Below are positions 43,425 to 51,732 of a DNA stretch of 61,363 nucleotides, piece by piece. Below the pieces are notes generated by a model that saw only the letters and a program-made list of their open reading frames with translations, made no database searches and was not told where the DNA came from. This stretch comes from DASZBX01 sp035943635 (lineage in GTDB: Bacteria; Actinomycetota; Actinomycetes; Streptomycetales; Catenulisporaceae): positions 1-61,363 of the forward strand of contig DASZBX010000030.1 in assembly GCA_035943635.1 (NCBI GenBank). The letters are read 5' to 3'. Positions within the stretch are counted from its first letter, which is position 1. Each line of letters begins with the position of its first letter. The translations under genes and the position numbers were made by a program.

Positions 43425-44013
43425 CGAGACGTTCCGCATCGACCTCGCGCGTCATGCACAGGACGAGAGCGCCCGAAGCACCCCGGGCTACCACGCCTTT
43501 CCCGAGAACCCGCTGACCGAAGCCGGCATCCAGTACGCCCGGGACACGGCGACGGCCCTCGCCAAAGACTACGCAGGAATCGTCTACAGCCCCATTCCCA
43601 GGGCAAGGCAAACGGCCGCGCTGTTCGCCGAGGGTTCCGGCTTGCCACTGCTCGCTGAGGAACCGAGCCTCAGCGAATGGCGGCCACCGAGCTGCGTATA
43701 CGGCAAGACCCCGGAGCAGTACGACGATGCCTACCGGGCATGGCGGTATGCACGTACAGCAGATCCAACACTCGCGTACGAAGACGGAGAGTCCCTTCAG
43801 GACCTTCACCAGCGCGCAAATCAAGCCGTCGCCATCCTCAAGCGGCTTGCGGCGAAACACGGCCCGCTCTTGGCGGTCTCCCACAAAGTGCTCCTCGGAG
43901 TGATCCTGCATCTCGAACTCGGCCCTGCGGAGGCTTTCCATCAGGCGACCCAAGAACCCTGGGCGCACTGCCAACTCCGAACGCTCACACCTCACCTCAT
44001 CACGGAGGCATGA
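43417..44013 (+). CDS. Histidine phosphatase (phosphoglycerate mutase-like)
   Basis: A 198-aa protein with LARHAQ near the N-terminus (RHG replaced by RHA), SPIPRARQTA in the middle and the second catalytic His in VSHKVLL. It would remove a phosphate from a small molecule. The TTG at 43417 is chosen because GGAGG lies eight bases upstream; the ATG at 43402, in the same frame, lacks a ribosome site. Overlaps the SDR gene. Confidence 0.75.
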   Translation: MADETFRIDLARHAQDESARSTPGYHAFPENPLTEAGIQYARDTATALAKDYAGIVYSPIPRARQTAALFAEGSGLPLLAEEPSLSEWRPPSCVYGKTPEQYDDAYRAWRYARTADPTLAYEDGESLQDLHQRANQAVAILKRLAAKHGPLLAVSHKVLLGVILHLELGPAEAFHQATQEPWAHCQLRTLTPHLITEA

Positions 44014-44784
44014 ATGCCAGCGCGCTCTACTGACCACGAGCGGTGTCTCCCGCACCAGTCGGCGCACGAAGCCGACGTACACCGAGAACTCGGCCGCCTG
44101 CTGGCGTCGGCTCCGCTCGAACCGGAGGAGCTGGTCGACAGCCTGCCGCTCTTCATTCGCCGCCAGCCCCTCGCGGACCTCTTGTCAATCGAGGCGCTGT
44201 ACCGCATGGTGATCGACCTACCCGGGGTCATCATGGAATTCGGAGTGCACCGAGGCCGCCACATGGCCCTGCTGACGTCGCTCCGAGGCGTATATGAGCC
44301 CTACAACGCGCACCGCAGGATCATCGGCTTCGACACCTTCCAAGGCTTCCCCGACGTGGCGAGCATCGATGAACTCGGCAGTACCGCCGCGCAAGGCAAG
44401 TTCGCTCTGCCCGGTGGCTACGCCGACTATCTCCGCAAGGTGCTCGACGCCCACGAAGCCAACGAACCGCTCGGCCACATCAACAGGACACTCCTCGTCG
44501 AGGGCGACGTACGAACGACCCTGCCCGCGTACCTTGAGGCCAACCCTCAGACGGTCGTAGCACTCGCGTACTTCGATCTCGACCTGTACGAGCCAACCAT
44601 CGAGGCGCTACGAGCCATCCGCCCCTACCTCACCCGCGGAAGCGTCATCGCGTTCGACGAGTTGGCACACGCCAAGTGGCCAGGAGAAACGGCGGCCGTG
44701 CGGGAAGAACTGGGGCTGGACGCGGTCCAATTCCATACGGTGGCGGGCCGTCCAACTCCCTCGTACCTCCGGTGGGGCGAATAG
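44014..44784 (+). CDS. TylF/MycF/NovP-type O-methyltransferase
   Basis: A 256-aa SAM-dependent enzyme. VIMEFGVHRGRHMALL (about 73-88) is the SAM motif of the macrocin O-methyltransferase family, IIGFDTFQGFPD follows, and ALAYFDLDLYEPT supplies the metal-binding Asp cluster. Family members methylate sugar hydroxyls on natural products. It directly abuts the phosphatase stop and ends the operon. Confidence 0.8.
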   Translation: MPARSTDHERCLPHQSAHEADVHRELGRLLASAPLEPEELVDSLPLFIRRQPLADLLSIEALYRMVIDLPGVIMEFGVHRGRHMALLTSLRGVYEPYNAHRRIIGFDTFQGFPDVASIDELGSTAAQGKFALPGGYADYLRKVLDAHEANEPLGHINRTLLVEGDVRTTLPAYLEANPQTVVALAYFDLDLYEPTIEALRAIRPYLTRGSVIAFDELAHAKWPGETAAVREELGLDAVQFHTVAGRPTPSYLRWGE

Positions 44785-44907
44785 CCCCAGAGACCAGCAG
44801 ATCGGCGGCGACTGATCGGATCAGACGATCACTCGGATCCGGAGTGCTTTGGTGGCGATCCCAATGCTGGCGACCTCGTGGCAAGTCTGCCCGAGTGAAT
44901 CGGGTAG

Positions 44908-47900
44908 TCAGTAGCCCATTTCGCGGTCGGCTTCCCGGCGCACCTCGCGGTCGACGTGTCGACGGCTGGCGCTTGGGTTCTCCTCGAACTCGACTCCACT
45001 GGTCCGCGCCGGGGCGAGTTGCCGCTTGGACGTGCTCGGCCGGCCAGTGCGGGTCGGGGCCTTGTTCGAGTGGTCCGCAGTATCGTCGGAGCTGATCGCC
45101 AACATTCGGCCGACGGAGATCTCGGCTTGGCGGTGGACCAGGTGGTCGCTCTCGTCCGCGGCGACCACCGGTCCAAGCGGGCGGACCGGGTCCTGCGCTG
45201 TGATCTTGTATTGTTCGCGGTAGGCGGCGACCGTGGACAGGTGGGCGCGCCATTCGGCGTCCTGCGTCGGGGTGCGCGGGGTGGTGCGGTTGTCCTCGAT
45301 CCACGCAGGCCGCTCGGCGGCGGCGCGCTCGGCCAGCTGCCCGACGCGCTCGCGCAGCTGCGCGCTCTGCTCGACCAGCGAGGCGCGCAGGTCCTCGTCT
45401 CCTTCGCGCTGGTGGGCGTGGACGCGCGCGGGGGTGGTAAGCCACGCGGGCAGCGGAGCGGCGTCCGGCGCGTCGTTGTGCCGGTAGGCGGCCGCGAACG
45501 GGCGGTTGTCCAGGTAGGTGGTGATGCGCAGGGCGAGGCGTTCGGCCGGCTCGGGAAGTGTGTCCAGTTGGTCGCGGCGGGCGGCTTCGCGCAGCAGGAA
45601 TTCGCCGTTGTGCCCGGCCTGCTCGGCGAGCAGGAGCGTGCGGCGCAGCGTCGCCCAGGAGGGGGATTCGACGATGCGCTCGGCCAGCTCCTTGTCGAAC
45701 GATTCTGTGATCAGCGCCCGGTAGGCGGGGCGCGCGGCGCGTTCCAGGGTGTACTGGAAACGCGGGGCGAAGGTGGCCAGGGATCCGACCTCGATCTGGT
45801 TGTCACGTATGGTCTCGGTGGCCGACTTCTCCGCGCCTTCCAGGCGCAGGATGTTGATCAGAACTTCCAGCGGGGCGTAGGCGCGCGGGTCGGTCTTGGG
45901 GTAGTCCAGGCGCTCGTCCGGGTCGAGCGGGAGGACTTCGTGGGTGCCGACGTAGAGTTTGGTGCCGTATTCGGCGCGGGAGAGCGCGACGTAGAGCTCT
46001 TCGCGGGTCATGCCGGCGGTGATCAGCGCGTGCGCGGTTTCGACGGTGGTGCCCTGCTCGCGCATGACAGTGCTGGCGTAGGCCAGCTGTACGTAGTGGG
46101 CGACGTACTTGGCCGGGAGGGTCACGGTGCCGCCGTGCTCGGCGTGCCGGACGGTGAGGGAGCCGTCCTCGTAGCGGGTGGTCACGGTCCAGTCGTCGCC
46201 GTTCTTGACCCAGTCTCGGCCGCCGTTGGTGCCCAGGCGCCGGTCGTTGTTGCGTGTGGTGATCCAGTCGCCGACGCCCACGCTCAGGCCGTCCTGCAGA
46301 ACGACTCCGACGGCCTCCACGTCGCGGGCTTCGACGCGGTCCTGTCGGGCCTGGGCGTTGAGGGCGGTGACGTCGGTGCCGTTGGAGGCGACAAGCAGGG
46401 TGCGCTTGCCGGCGAGCATGTCCGTCTTCCAGCCCTGGTAGGCCAGTTCGGTCATGCCGTCGCGGGTGCCGGAGACGATGCGGTTGTTGCGGGCGTAGAA
46501 GTCCAGGCCGTCCGTGTCCCCGACGCTGATCTTGAGGGTCGCTTCGGCCTCGGCCGGGTTCTTGAACCGGTAGAGGGTGGACAGCTCCACGTGGTTGGTG
46601 GCGTGGGCCAGCAGGCGCAGTGCTCCGCCGGACTCGACGGCGCTCAGCTGCCGGTGGTCGCCGAGCAGACGCAGGGTCGCGCCGCGCTTTTCGGCGATCT
46701 CCAGCAGGCGTTGGAGGTTGAGGGTGCCGGCCATTCCGACTTCGTCGACGAGCAGGATGTCGCCTTTGCGCAGCTTGAAGTGCCGCTTGTCGAAGGGCAC
46801 GTGCTTGCCGCCGGTCAGCTGCTTCGCGTAGCGGCCTTCGGTGTACTCGTAGAGGAACTTGTGGGTGTTCTCCGCCGCGGTGCCCAGCTCGTTGCCGAGC
46901 ACGGAGGCGGCGGTCGAGGAGGTGCCGAGCGCGACCACGCGCACGCCGTGCTCGCGTGCGACGTGGACCAGGGCCTTCATGGCGGTGGTCTTGCCGGAGC
47001 CGGCCGGGCCGATGCCGATGGATATTCGGGTGTCGCGGGTGGCGAAGTCTTCGACCAGGGCGCGCTGTCCGGCGTCGAGCTGGCGGCCGCTGACGCGTTC
47101 GAAGGAGGCGAGGGACGCGGCGGCTTCCTTCGCCGAGATCTTTGTTTTGACGGTCGTGGTGGCTGCGTTGAGTAGACGGTCTTCAGCGCCCAGGACGAGG
47201 GCTGAGGTGTAGCGGGCGGTGCCGTGGTCGAGGAAGACGGACTCGCCGCCGCGGCGCTGGAGCTGCGTGGGCTCGCGCGTGAGGGAGGGGGCTTCGACGC
47301 TGATCGAGGCGCCCAGTGCGGCGGCGGTGACCTTGTCGATGGTGGCGTTCTGCTCGGCCAGGCTGATGAATCCCCCGCGCAGCATGCGCTCGGCCTCGGC
47401 GCGGATGTTCCACGCGGTCCAGGTGGAGCGCACTTCGGCGACCGCGGCCAGGATGTGGAGGGCGGACTCGCGGATCTGGTTCTCGTCCAGGTCGAGTGCG
47501 GCGCGGGCGGCCGGAATGCTCGCCGGGACGAGGGCGGCGACCTTGTTCAGGGCATCGGTGCCGAATTGGTCGGTTAGGGAGGTGGTCCAGTCCCAGCGCA
47601 GGGATTCGAGCGAGCGCGGCGCCTTCTTGCCCTCGCGGGTGTCGAGGTTGGCCTGCCGGGTGAGGGCGTAGGCGGTCTTACGGCTCGGGTCGTGGCCGTG
47701 GTCGCGGCGGTATTCGCGCACCAGTTGCGCGTAGCGGGTCTCGATCATGGTGCGGCGGGCGGAGAAGTGTTCGACGTAGGCACGGGACATGCCCGCTATC
47801 TCGCGGACCGGCTGCTTGCCGCGCGGGGTGTCGGCCCGGGGCGCGAAGCTGACGCCGAGCCGGGCGGAGAGCAGGGTCTCGAACGCGCTGTTGTAGTGCT

Positions 47901-48741
47901 CGGACGTGGCGACGGTCAGACGGTAGAGGGCGCGGGCGTCCAGGCTGCGCCAGATCCCGTCGCTGCCCTGGATCTTGTTGCTGATGGCGACGTGGGTGTG
48001 CAGGTTCGGGTCCCCGGCCCGGCTGTCGAAGTGGTCGAAGGCCACGGCGACCAGGCCGGTGGTGTCGAGCTGGGCGACGCCGCCCTTGCCGGTCCGGGTG
48101 AGCGCGGCGTGGCCTTCGAGCATCGTCAGGGCGGAGGCGAGGGCGTCGCGGTGGGCTTGGTAGACGGCGTGGCGTACGGCGGCGTCGGGGTGGATCGCCC
48201 AGAGGATCGCGGCGCTTTTGACCGGGCTGAACACCAGGTCGTACCCGGCCACGGCGGCGCGCTGGGCGCGGGACTCCTCCATTTTCGCCTTGTTGATTTC
48301 GGCCTTGGTCGGTTCCCGGCCGGTCTCCTGGCGGATCGCATCGAGGCGCATGTCCACGCGGGCGTCGAAGTGGACGAGCTCCTGGTAGAGCGGGAAGGCG
48401 GGGCCGAGGGAGGCTTCGCGGTCGGCTTTGCGGTGGATGGCTTTGATCTGGCTCTCGCTCATCCCGGGCTTGATCCGGGTGAGGATCTTCTCCCGGATCT
48501 TGTCGGCGTCCGGGTGCTGTCCGAGGCCGTAGAGCAGCTTCATCTGCTGCTCGGTGACCTCGGTCCCGGCGAGCTTCAGGACGTGCGCACCGTAGCCGAG
48601 CCAGCGGCCGGGAGGGTTGCCTTCGGCGGTGTAGTAGTCGGCCGCGGTCTGTCCCATTTCGCGCTCGACGTCGCCGCCGGCGACCTGGCGGGTGAGGTAG
48701 GTGTAGCCGTCTCCGGCGGTGAGTTTGTGCAGGGCCAGCAT
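44908..48741 (-). CDS. MobF-class relaxase-helicase (TraA/TrwC type)
   Basis: A 1277-aa protein that nicks oriT, stays linked to the 5' end and unwinds the strand for transfer. N-terminal relaxase: Tyr13/Tyr15 in GDGYTYLTR, and the metal triad His237, His248 and His250 in FDHFDS and DPNLHTHV. A charged insertion at about 60-150 lengthens this domain. The helicase half has Walker A GPAGSGKTT near residue 577, Walker B LLVDEVGMAG, and the TRA-type C-terminal motifs ending in REELYVALSRA. The last 200 residues are Arg-rich. ATG 48741 has GGAG-type bases upstream. This partners the coupling protein at 11863. Confidence 0.9.
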   Translation of the reverse strand: MLALHKLTAGDGYTYLTRQVAGGDVEREMGQTAADYYTAEGNPPGRWLGYGAHVLKLAGTEVTEQQMKLLYGLGQHPDADKIREKILTRIKPGMSESQIKAIHRKADREASLGPAFPLYQELVHFDARVDMRLDAIRQETGREPTKAEINKAKMEESRAQRAAVAGYDLVFSPVKSAAILWAIHPDAAVRHAVYQAHRDALASALTMLEGHAALTRTGKGGVAQLDTTGLVAVAFDHFDSRAGDPNLHTHVAISNKIQGSDGIWRSLDARALYRLTVATSEHYNSAFETLLSARLGVSFAPRADTPRGKQPVREIAGMSRAYVEHFSARRTMIETRYAQLVREYRRDHGHDPSRKTAYALTRQANLDTREGKKAPRSLESLRWDWTTSLTDQFGTDALNKVAALVPASIPAARAALDLDENQIRESALHILAAVAEVRSTWTAWNIRAEAERMLRGGFISLAEQNATIDKVTAAALGASISVEAPSLTREPTQLQRRGGESVFLDHGTARYTSALVLGAEDRLLNAATTTVKTKISAKEAAASLASFERVSGRQLDAGQRALVEDFATRDTRISIGIGPAGSGKTTAMKALVHVAREHGVRVVALGTSSTAASVLGNELGTAAENTHKFLYEYTEGRYAKQLTGGKHVPFDKRHFKLRKGDILLVDEVGMAGTLNLQRLLEIAEKRGATLRLLGDHRQLSAVESGGALRLLAHATNHVELSTLYRFKNPAEAEATLKISVGDTDGLDFYARNNRIVSGTRDGMTELAYQGWKTDMLAGKRTLLVASNGTDVTALNAQARQDRVEARDVEAVGVVLQDGLSVGVGDWITTRNNDRRLGTNGGRDWVKNGDDWTVTTRYEDGSLTVRHAEHGGTVTLPAKYVAHYVQLAYASTVMREQGTTVETAHALITAGMTREELYVALSRAEYGTKLYVGTHEVLPLDPDERLDYPKTDPRAYAPLEVLINILRLEGAEKSATETIRDNQIEVGSLATFAPRFQYTLERAARPAYRALITESFDKELAERIVESPSWATLRRTLLLAEQAGHNGEFLLREAARRDQLDTLPEPAERLALRITTYLDNRPFAAAYRHNDAPDAAPLPAWLTTPARVHAHQREGDEDLRASLVEQSAQLRERVGQLAERAAAERPAWIEDNRTTPRTPTQDAEWRAHLSTVAAYREQYKITAQDPVRPLGPVVAADESDHLVHRQAEISVGRMLAISSDDTADHSNKAPTRTGRPSTSKRQLAPARTSGVEFEENPSASRRHVDREVRREADREMGY

Positions 48742-48930
48742 CGGCTTCTCCTTCCTTTTCTGCCTGGTCGGGCGGTGCGGTGCGCATCAGGTGGGATCCA
48801 CTTCGGTTCCAAGATCCTTTTCGTGCAAGAGGTGTCTTGGTGGTGGAGGGGGCGGGTGGCGAGCGTTGGTGCGGGAGGTGGGGAGTGGGCCTGCCGTGTG
48901 GGGTGTCGCGTTCGCGAGAGGGGCAGGTGG
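48742..48930. other. Spacer upstream of relaxase, candidate oriT
   Basis: Non-coding DNA between the divergent relaxase and coiled-coil genes. G-rich on the plus strand near 48840-48900, with TCGCG-TT-CGCGA at 48906-48917. MobF origins usually lie next to the relaxase gene, so the nick site is most likely in 48742-49000. No known nic sequence was recognised. Confidence 0.35.
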
Positions 48931-48961
48931 TTGACACTTACTGTAGACCATAGTCTATGGT
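48931..48961 (+). promoter_or_regulatory. Promoter with overlapping palindrome
   Basis: TTGACA at 48931-48936 is a perfect -35 box. ACCATAG-T-CTATGGT (48947-48961) is a 7+7-bp palindrome over the -10 zone. It precedes the coiled-coil gene by 40 bases. A repressor or relaxosome protein bound here would shut the promoter. Confidence 0.6.
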
Positions 48962-49000
48962 GTAGGTAGTTCATTGATGCTAGTAAATGGAGGTGGTCGG

Positions 49001-49381
49001 ATGGTGAGGCGAGGTGCGTCGGTCAAGGCGGCGGCTCGGCTGCGGGCGGACGAGGCGACGCGGGAGCTGCGCGAGGCGCAGTCGCGGAAGCTGGCGGCGC
49101 TCGGTGCGGCGGCGCAGGGTTACTTCGAGGCGGCCGAGCGGTGCGAGCGCGCTCAGGGCGTGGTCGAGCAGGAGGAGGTGCGGGCGCAGGAGGCGTTGCG
49201 CGCGGTGCGGGAGCTGGTGGAGACCAACAAGGCAGCGGCCGAACTGTGCGGGGTGAGCGTCTACGAGGTGACGGCCGCGATGGCCGCCGTTGCCTCGCGG
49301 CCCGCACTTGTGCCGCCGCGGGGCCCGGCCCCCGCCCCCGTCTCCGCAGCGGTGCCGCCGGTAGCGGTGACCGGCGGATAG
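49001..49381 (+). CDS. Small coiled-coil protein beside the relaxase (possible relaxosome accessory)
   Basis: A 126-aa protein. A basic N-terminus (MVRRGASVKAAARLR) leads into a charged coiled coil to about residue 80, then a short helix-turn-helix-like segment (AAELCGVSVYEVTAAMAAV) and a Pro/Ala tail. Small basic helical proteins next to MobF genes often bind oriT, but family membership is not established. The ATG at 49001 with GGAGG seven bases upstream is preferred over the in-frame ATG at 48974. Confidence 0.55.
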   Translation: MVRRGASVKAAARLRADEATRELREAQSRKLAALGAAAQGYFEAAERCERAQGVVEQEEVRAQEALRAVRELVETNKAAAELCGVSVYEVTAAMAAVASRPALVPPRGPAPAPVSAAVPPVAVTGG

Positions 49382-49394
49382 CGGACACGCGGAG

Positions 49395-49431
49395 GCGGCT
49401 CGCGCGATGTGTTCACCGTCGCGCGAGCCGC
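49395..49431. terminator. Bidirectional hairpin terminator
   Basis: GCGGCTCGCGCGA pairs perfectly with TCGCGCGAGCCGC (13 bp, 11-base loop) between convergent genes that end at 49381 and 49445. Confidence 0.75.
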
Positions 49432-49444
49432 AGGGCCGAGGAGG

Positions 49445-49908
49445 CTAGAGGGCGTCAGGCTGCGGGCCCGCGCTCGGCTTCCACAGGGGCAGCAGCTCCA
49501 GGCCGCCTGACCCGACCGGCTCCAGACCGTCCGGGTCGGCGCCGAAGTCGAGCGCTTCGCTCAGCAGCACTTCCAGGGCCCCGACCCGGCGGGGCCGTAG
49601 CCGCCGAACTCGGCGGCCAGCGCGACGGGCAGGTCCGGCAGTTGCTCGTCGCTGAAGCGGTAGACGGCCTGCTGCTTGCGGTCGCGGATCTCGACGAACC
49701 GCAGGCTCCCGCCGTCGTCGGTGGAAAAGAGCAGGTGCTCGCCATCGGGGAACATCGCCCCGAGCGCGGCGGCCACCAGGAGGGCGACCTTGTCGGCAAG
49801 GTCGACGACCAGGCCGGTGACCAGATCGAAGCAGTCGGCCAGCCGCGGATGGGCCGGGACATTGTGGACAGTGGCGCGGGTATCGGGTGCAGGGGTGGGT
49901 GTAGACAT
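49445..49908 (-). pseudogene. Frameshifted paralog of the 53807-54232 protein
   Basis: From ATG 49908 the frame encodes MSTPTPAPDTRATVHN and continues through DEQLPDLPVALAAEFGGYG, then stops early at 49561. The adjacent frame supplies the missing end (RVGALEVLLSEALDFG, then LEPVGSGG) down to 49445. This matches the intact paralog, whose AAEFGRHYDPRYLREV runs on without a break. A one-base change in a C/G run near 49585 explains it. It could be a real inactivation or a sequencing error. GGAG lies eight bases before the start. Confidence 0.6.
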
Positions 49909-49978
49909 CGCAGGCTCCAGGACGTCTCGGGCCGCGGCCGGTTCCCTCGGCGTGTGGAGACCGAGAGAGCGCGTACGG

Positions 49979-50034
49979 CCGGCGCGCAGAAGGCTCGGCG
50001 AAGCCGACCCGTAGGGCTTGGCCCCGCGCGCCGG
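49979..50034 (-). promoter_or_regulatory. Structured leader element D
   Basis: Outer stem CCGGCGCGC/GCGCGCCGG (9 bp) encloses a core that, on the minus strand, holds GCCC-TAC-GGGT and CGGC-TTC-GCCG hairpins. The core GGTCGGCTNCGCCGAGCC is shared with elements A and B. The element ends 71 bases before ATG 49908. CAGCACACC lies just upstream on the minus strand, as in element C. Confidence 0.55.
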
Positions 50035-50145
50035 ACGGGTGTGCTGAGCTGGGAGCCCACGCACGCGGGACCAGCCCGCCCCCGGGACGCTCCCCGGCCC
50101 CGGCGAGCACCGTGCACACAGCGCACGTTCCGCAGCCCGAACCGT

Positions 50146-50176
50146 CCTCGGCCCCCGTCGTGGGGCGGGGCCGAGG
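50146..50176 (-). terminator. Strong GC hairpin between small genes
   Basis: CCTCGGCCCC pairs with GGGGCCGAGG (10 bp, 11-base loop). Placed between the small frame at 50348 and leader D, it is a likely terminator of the upstream (rightmost) unit. Confidence 0.55.
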
Positions 50177-50177
50177 A

Positions 50178-50348
50178 ATGGAGGCAGCCCGCCAGGTTCA
50201 TGTGATCGGTCAGGTAGACGGCAGCGGCCTCGTCGCGGCCGAGGTGGTCGCAGATGGACGGCAGCGCGTCCTGAGCCAGGTCGAGGACGATCTGCCGGAC
50301 GGCGCCGTCCTGACTGGTCAGGACGACGCAGGTCGCGCCGGTGGGCAT
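50178..50348 (-). other. Small open frame with uncertain 3' end
   Basis: ATG 50348 has GGAAG upstream and the peptide begins MPTGATCVVLTSQDGAVRQI, continuing LDLAQDALPSICDHLG with good codon bias. The frame has no stop until deep in the next gene's territory, so the true end was probably lost; a stop is present in a neighbouring frame at the TGA near 50200. Treated as a probable degenerate small gene. The 3' boundary given is approximate. Confidence 0.3.
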
Positions 50349-50387
50349 GGTGGTCGGCTTCCGTCCGGACTCTGGGTGTGGTCAGAG

Positions 50388-50409
50388 CCCGGCCGCAGCA
50401 GCGGCCGGG
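50388..50409 (-). repeat. Intercistronic hairpin
   Basis: CCCGGCCGC-AGCA-GCGGCCGGG, a perfect 9-bp stem with a tetraloop 17 bases past the stop of the 50426-51037 gene. Same type as the hairpins at 53011 and 54995. Confidence 0.55.
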
Positions 50410-50425
50410 CGGGGCGGCCCGGTGG

Positions 50426-51037
50426 TCAGTAGGAGCCACCACAGTTGGCCGAGCCGCAGTTGTGGCGGCCTTCAAGGTCACCGGCGTCGTCGTTCGGAAC
50501 GTAAAACTCGCCGCCGCATACCCAGCACCCCACGCATTTGCGTCCGGCCGCGGTCTCGTCTGCGTCGCGCCGCATCTTCTCGGCGAAGTACTCGTCTGCG
50601 ATCCGGTCCTCTTCTACACGGTCGCAATACTCACGGGCCAGGTACTCGAAGTTCGCGCGGTGGCGTCGCAGACGCTCGGTGTGCCGCGCGAGGCGGCGGC
50701 GGTCGCGACGCCAGGAGTATTGGAAGACGGCTTCGTTGTAGGTGCGGTCCCACAGTGTGAAGGCGATCTCGTGCGCGGCGCGCAGCTGACGGGGGGCGCC
50801 GGTGCGGCATTGGCAGCGCGAGGTGAACTTGAGCTCGGTGCCGAGGTGGTCGGCCGCCACGTGCAGATCGTCCAAGGAGGTCTGGCTTCGGCCTGTCGGT
50901 AGCAGCAGGGGCAGGTGGTCGCAGGGAAACAGCTCCCGGGCCACCTGGTCGACGGCGCGCAGGTGTTCGGCGGCGGCAACGAGGTGGGGCAGGTTGCGCC
51001 GAGTGCGGCGGGTGTCGGGCAGCGGTTCGAGGATCAT
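50426..51037 (-). CDS. Hypothetical protein with C-terminal zinc-ribbon-like motif
   Basis: A 203-aa protein. Central helices are Arg-rich (SWRRDRRRLARHTERLRRHR). The C-terminus carries KCVGCWVCGGEF and, 17 residues on, HNCGSANCGG, enough Cys/His for one or two zinc sites. No family recognised. ATG 51037 with AAAGG upstream is preferred to the codon at 51097. Second gene of a unit led by 51094-51378. Confidence 0.5.
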   Translation of the reverse strand: MILEPLPDTRRTRRNLPHLVAAAEHLRAVDQVARELFPCDHLPLLLPTGRSQTSLDDLHVAADHLGTELKFTSRCQCRTGAPRQLRAAHEIAFTLWDRTYNEAVFQYSWRRDRRRLARHTERLRRHRANFEYLAREYCDRVEEDRIADEYFAEKMRRDADETAAGRKCVGCWVCGGEFYVPNDDAGDLEGRHNCGSANCGGSY

Positions 51038-51065
51038 CGTGGGGTGCCTTTCGAAGGACGTGCGC

Positions 51066-51088
51066 GGCCGGGGCGCCGGGCCCCGGCC
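51066..51088 (-). repeat. Intercistronic hairpin
   Basis: GGCCGGGGC pairs with GCCCCGGCC (9 bp, 5-base loop) in the 56-base gap between two leftward genes. Confidence 0.5.
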
Positions 51089-51093
51089 ACAGG

Positions 51094-51378
51094 TCACGGG
51101 TAGAGGAGTTCGAGCTGTTCCCAGTCGGCCGCCGGGGCGTGGCGGCGCAGGGCTGCGGCCAGGGAGGCGCGGGTGATCGAGCGGGGCGCGGCAGTCAGCA
51201 GGGCGCCGGAGTCCTTGCCGACGGCGAGGTAGGCGTCATACAGCTCGCGGTAGCGGCGGGTCTCGGCGTCGCCGAGGTCGGCGCGGGTGGCCTGGTATTC
51301 GCACTCGACGTCGAGCAACCGGGTCAGGGTGTCGATGTCGAGGACCGGACGGTTCTGGGGCGGGTCGTGGTCGGGCAC
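51094..51378 (-). CDS. Hypothetical small acidic helical protein, 94 aa
   Basis: Begins at GTG 51378 behind GGGAG (VPDHDPPQNRPVLDIDTLTR) and contains two helices (ETRRYRELYDAYLAV and ITRASLAAALRRHA). The frame stays open far upstream, but those residues are low-complexity Arg/Pro and overlap leader E. No family recognised. First gene of a two-gene leftward unit. Confidence 0.5.
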   Translation of the reverse strand: MPDHDPPQNRPVLDIDTLTRLLDVECEYQATRADLGDAETRRYRELYDAYLAVGKDSGALLTAAPRSITRASLAAALRRHAPAADWEQLELLYP

Positions 51379-51388
51379 GGAGGTGCTC

Positions 51389-51515
51389 CCGTCTCTGGCA
51401 CCCCGGGATCTTCGCGGGGCGGGCGGTGCCGGTGGTCTCGGCGTGGACGGGCCGTGCCCACCTGAGGTCCGCGTTCGGGGCAACCCCCGAAGAGCGACGC
51501 AGGAGCGTGGGGTTG
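51389..51515 (-). promoter_or_regulatory. Structured leader element E with proximal hairpin
   Basis: Distal hairpin CAACCCC/GGGGTTG (51481-51515) has a core only loosely like A-D. Proximal hairpin: CCGTC/GACGG outer pair (51389-51450) around GGCACC/GGTGCC. On the minus strand GAGACGG sits 11 bases before GTG 51378, as in elements A, D and F. Confidence 0.4.
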
Positions 51516-51732
51516 AGCCGGGCGCGGGTTTCTGGTGCCCTCGGGCGATCACGCGGGCGCCGGCTCCCCTCCCGCCCTCGACCCGGGGACGCAGCGCGGC
51601 CAGACCGTGCCCGACCGGCCCGCGAGGTCGGCGCACCTCGGCCCGGCGATCACCCGGACGGCGTAGCGGGCGCGGCATTCGACCGCGGCGCCGATCAAGC
51701 TTGCCGAGCGGACCGAGCAGACGGGAGCGGGG

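Noticed and set aside
44956..48969. Long plus-strand open frames opposite the relaxase gene
   Set aside because: They are antisense shadows of a GC-rich gene; the minus strand carries clear relaxase and helicase motifs, and the plus-strand translations are Gly/Val/Arg-rich without family features.
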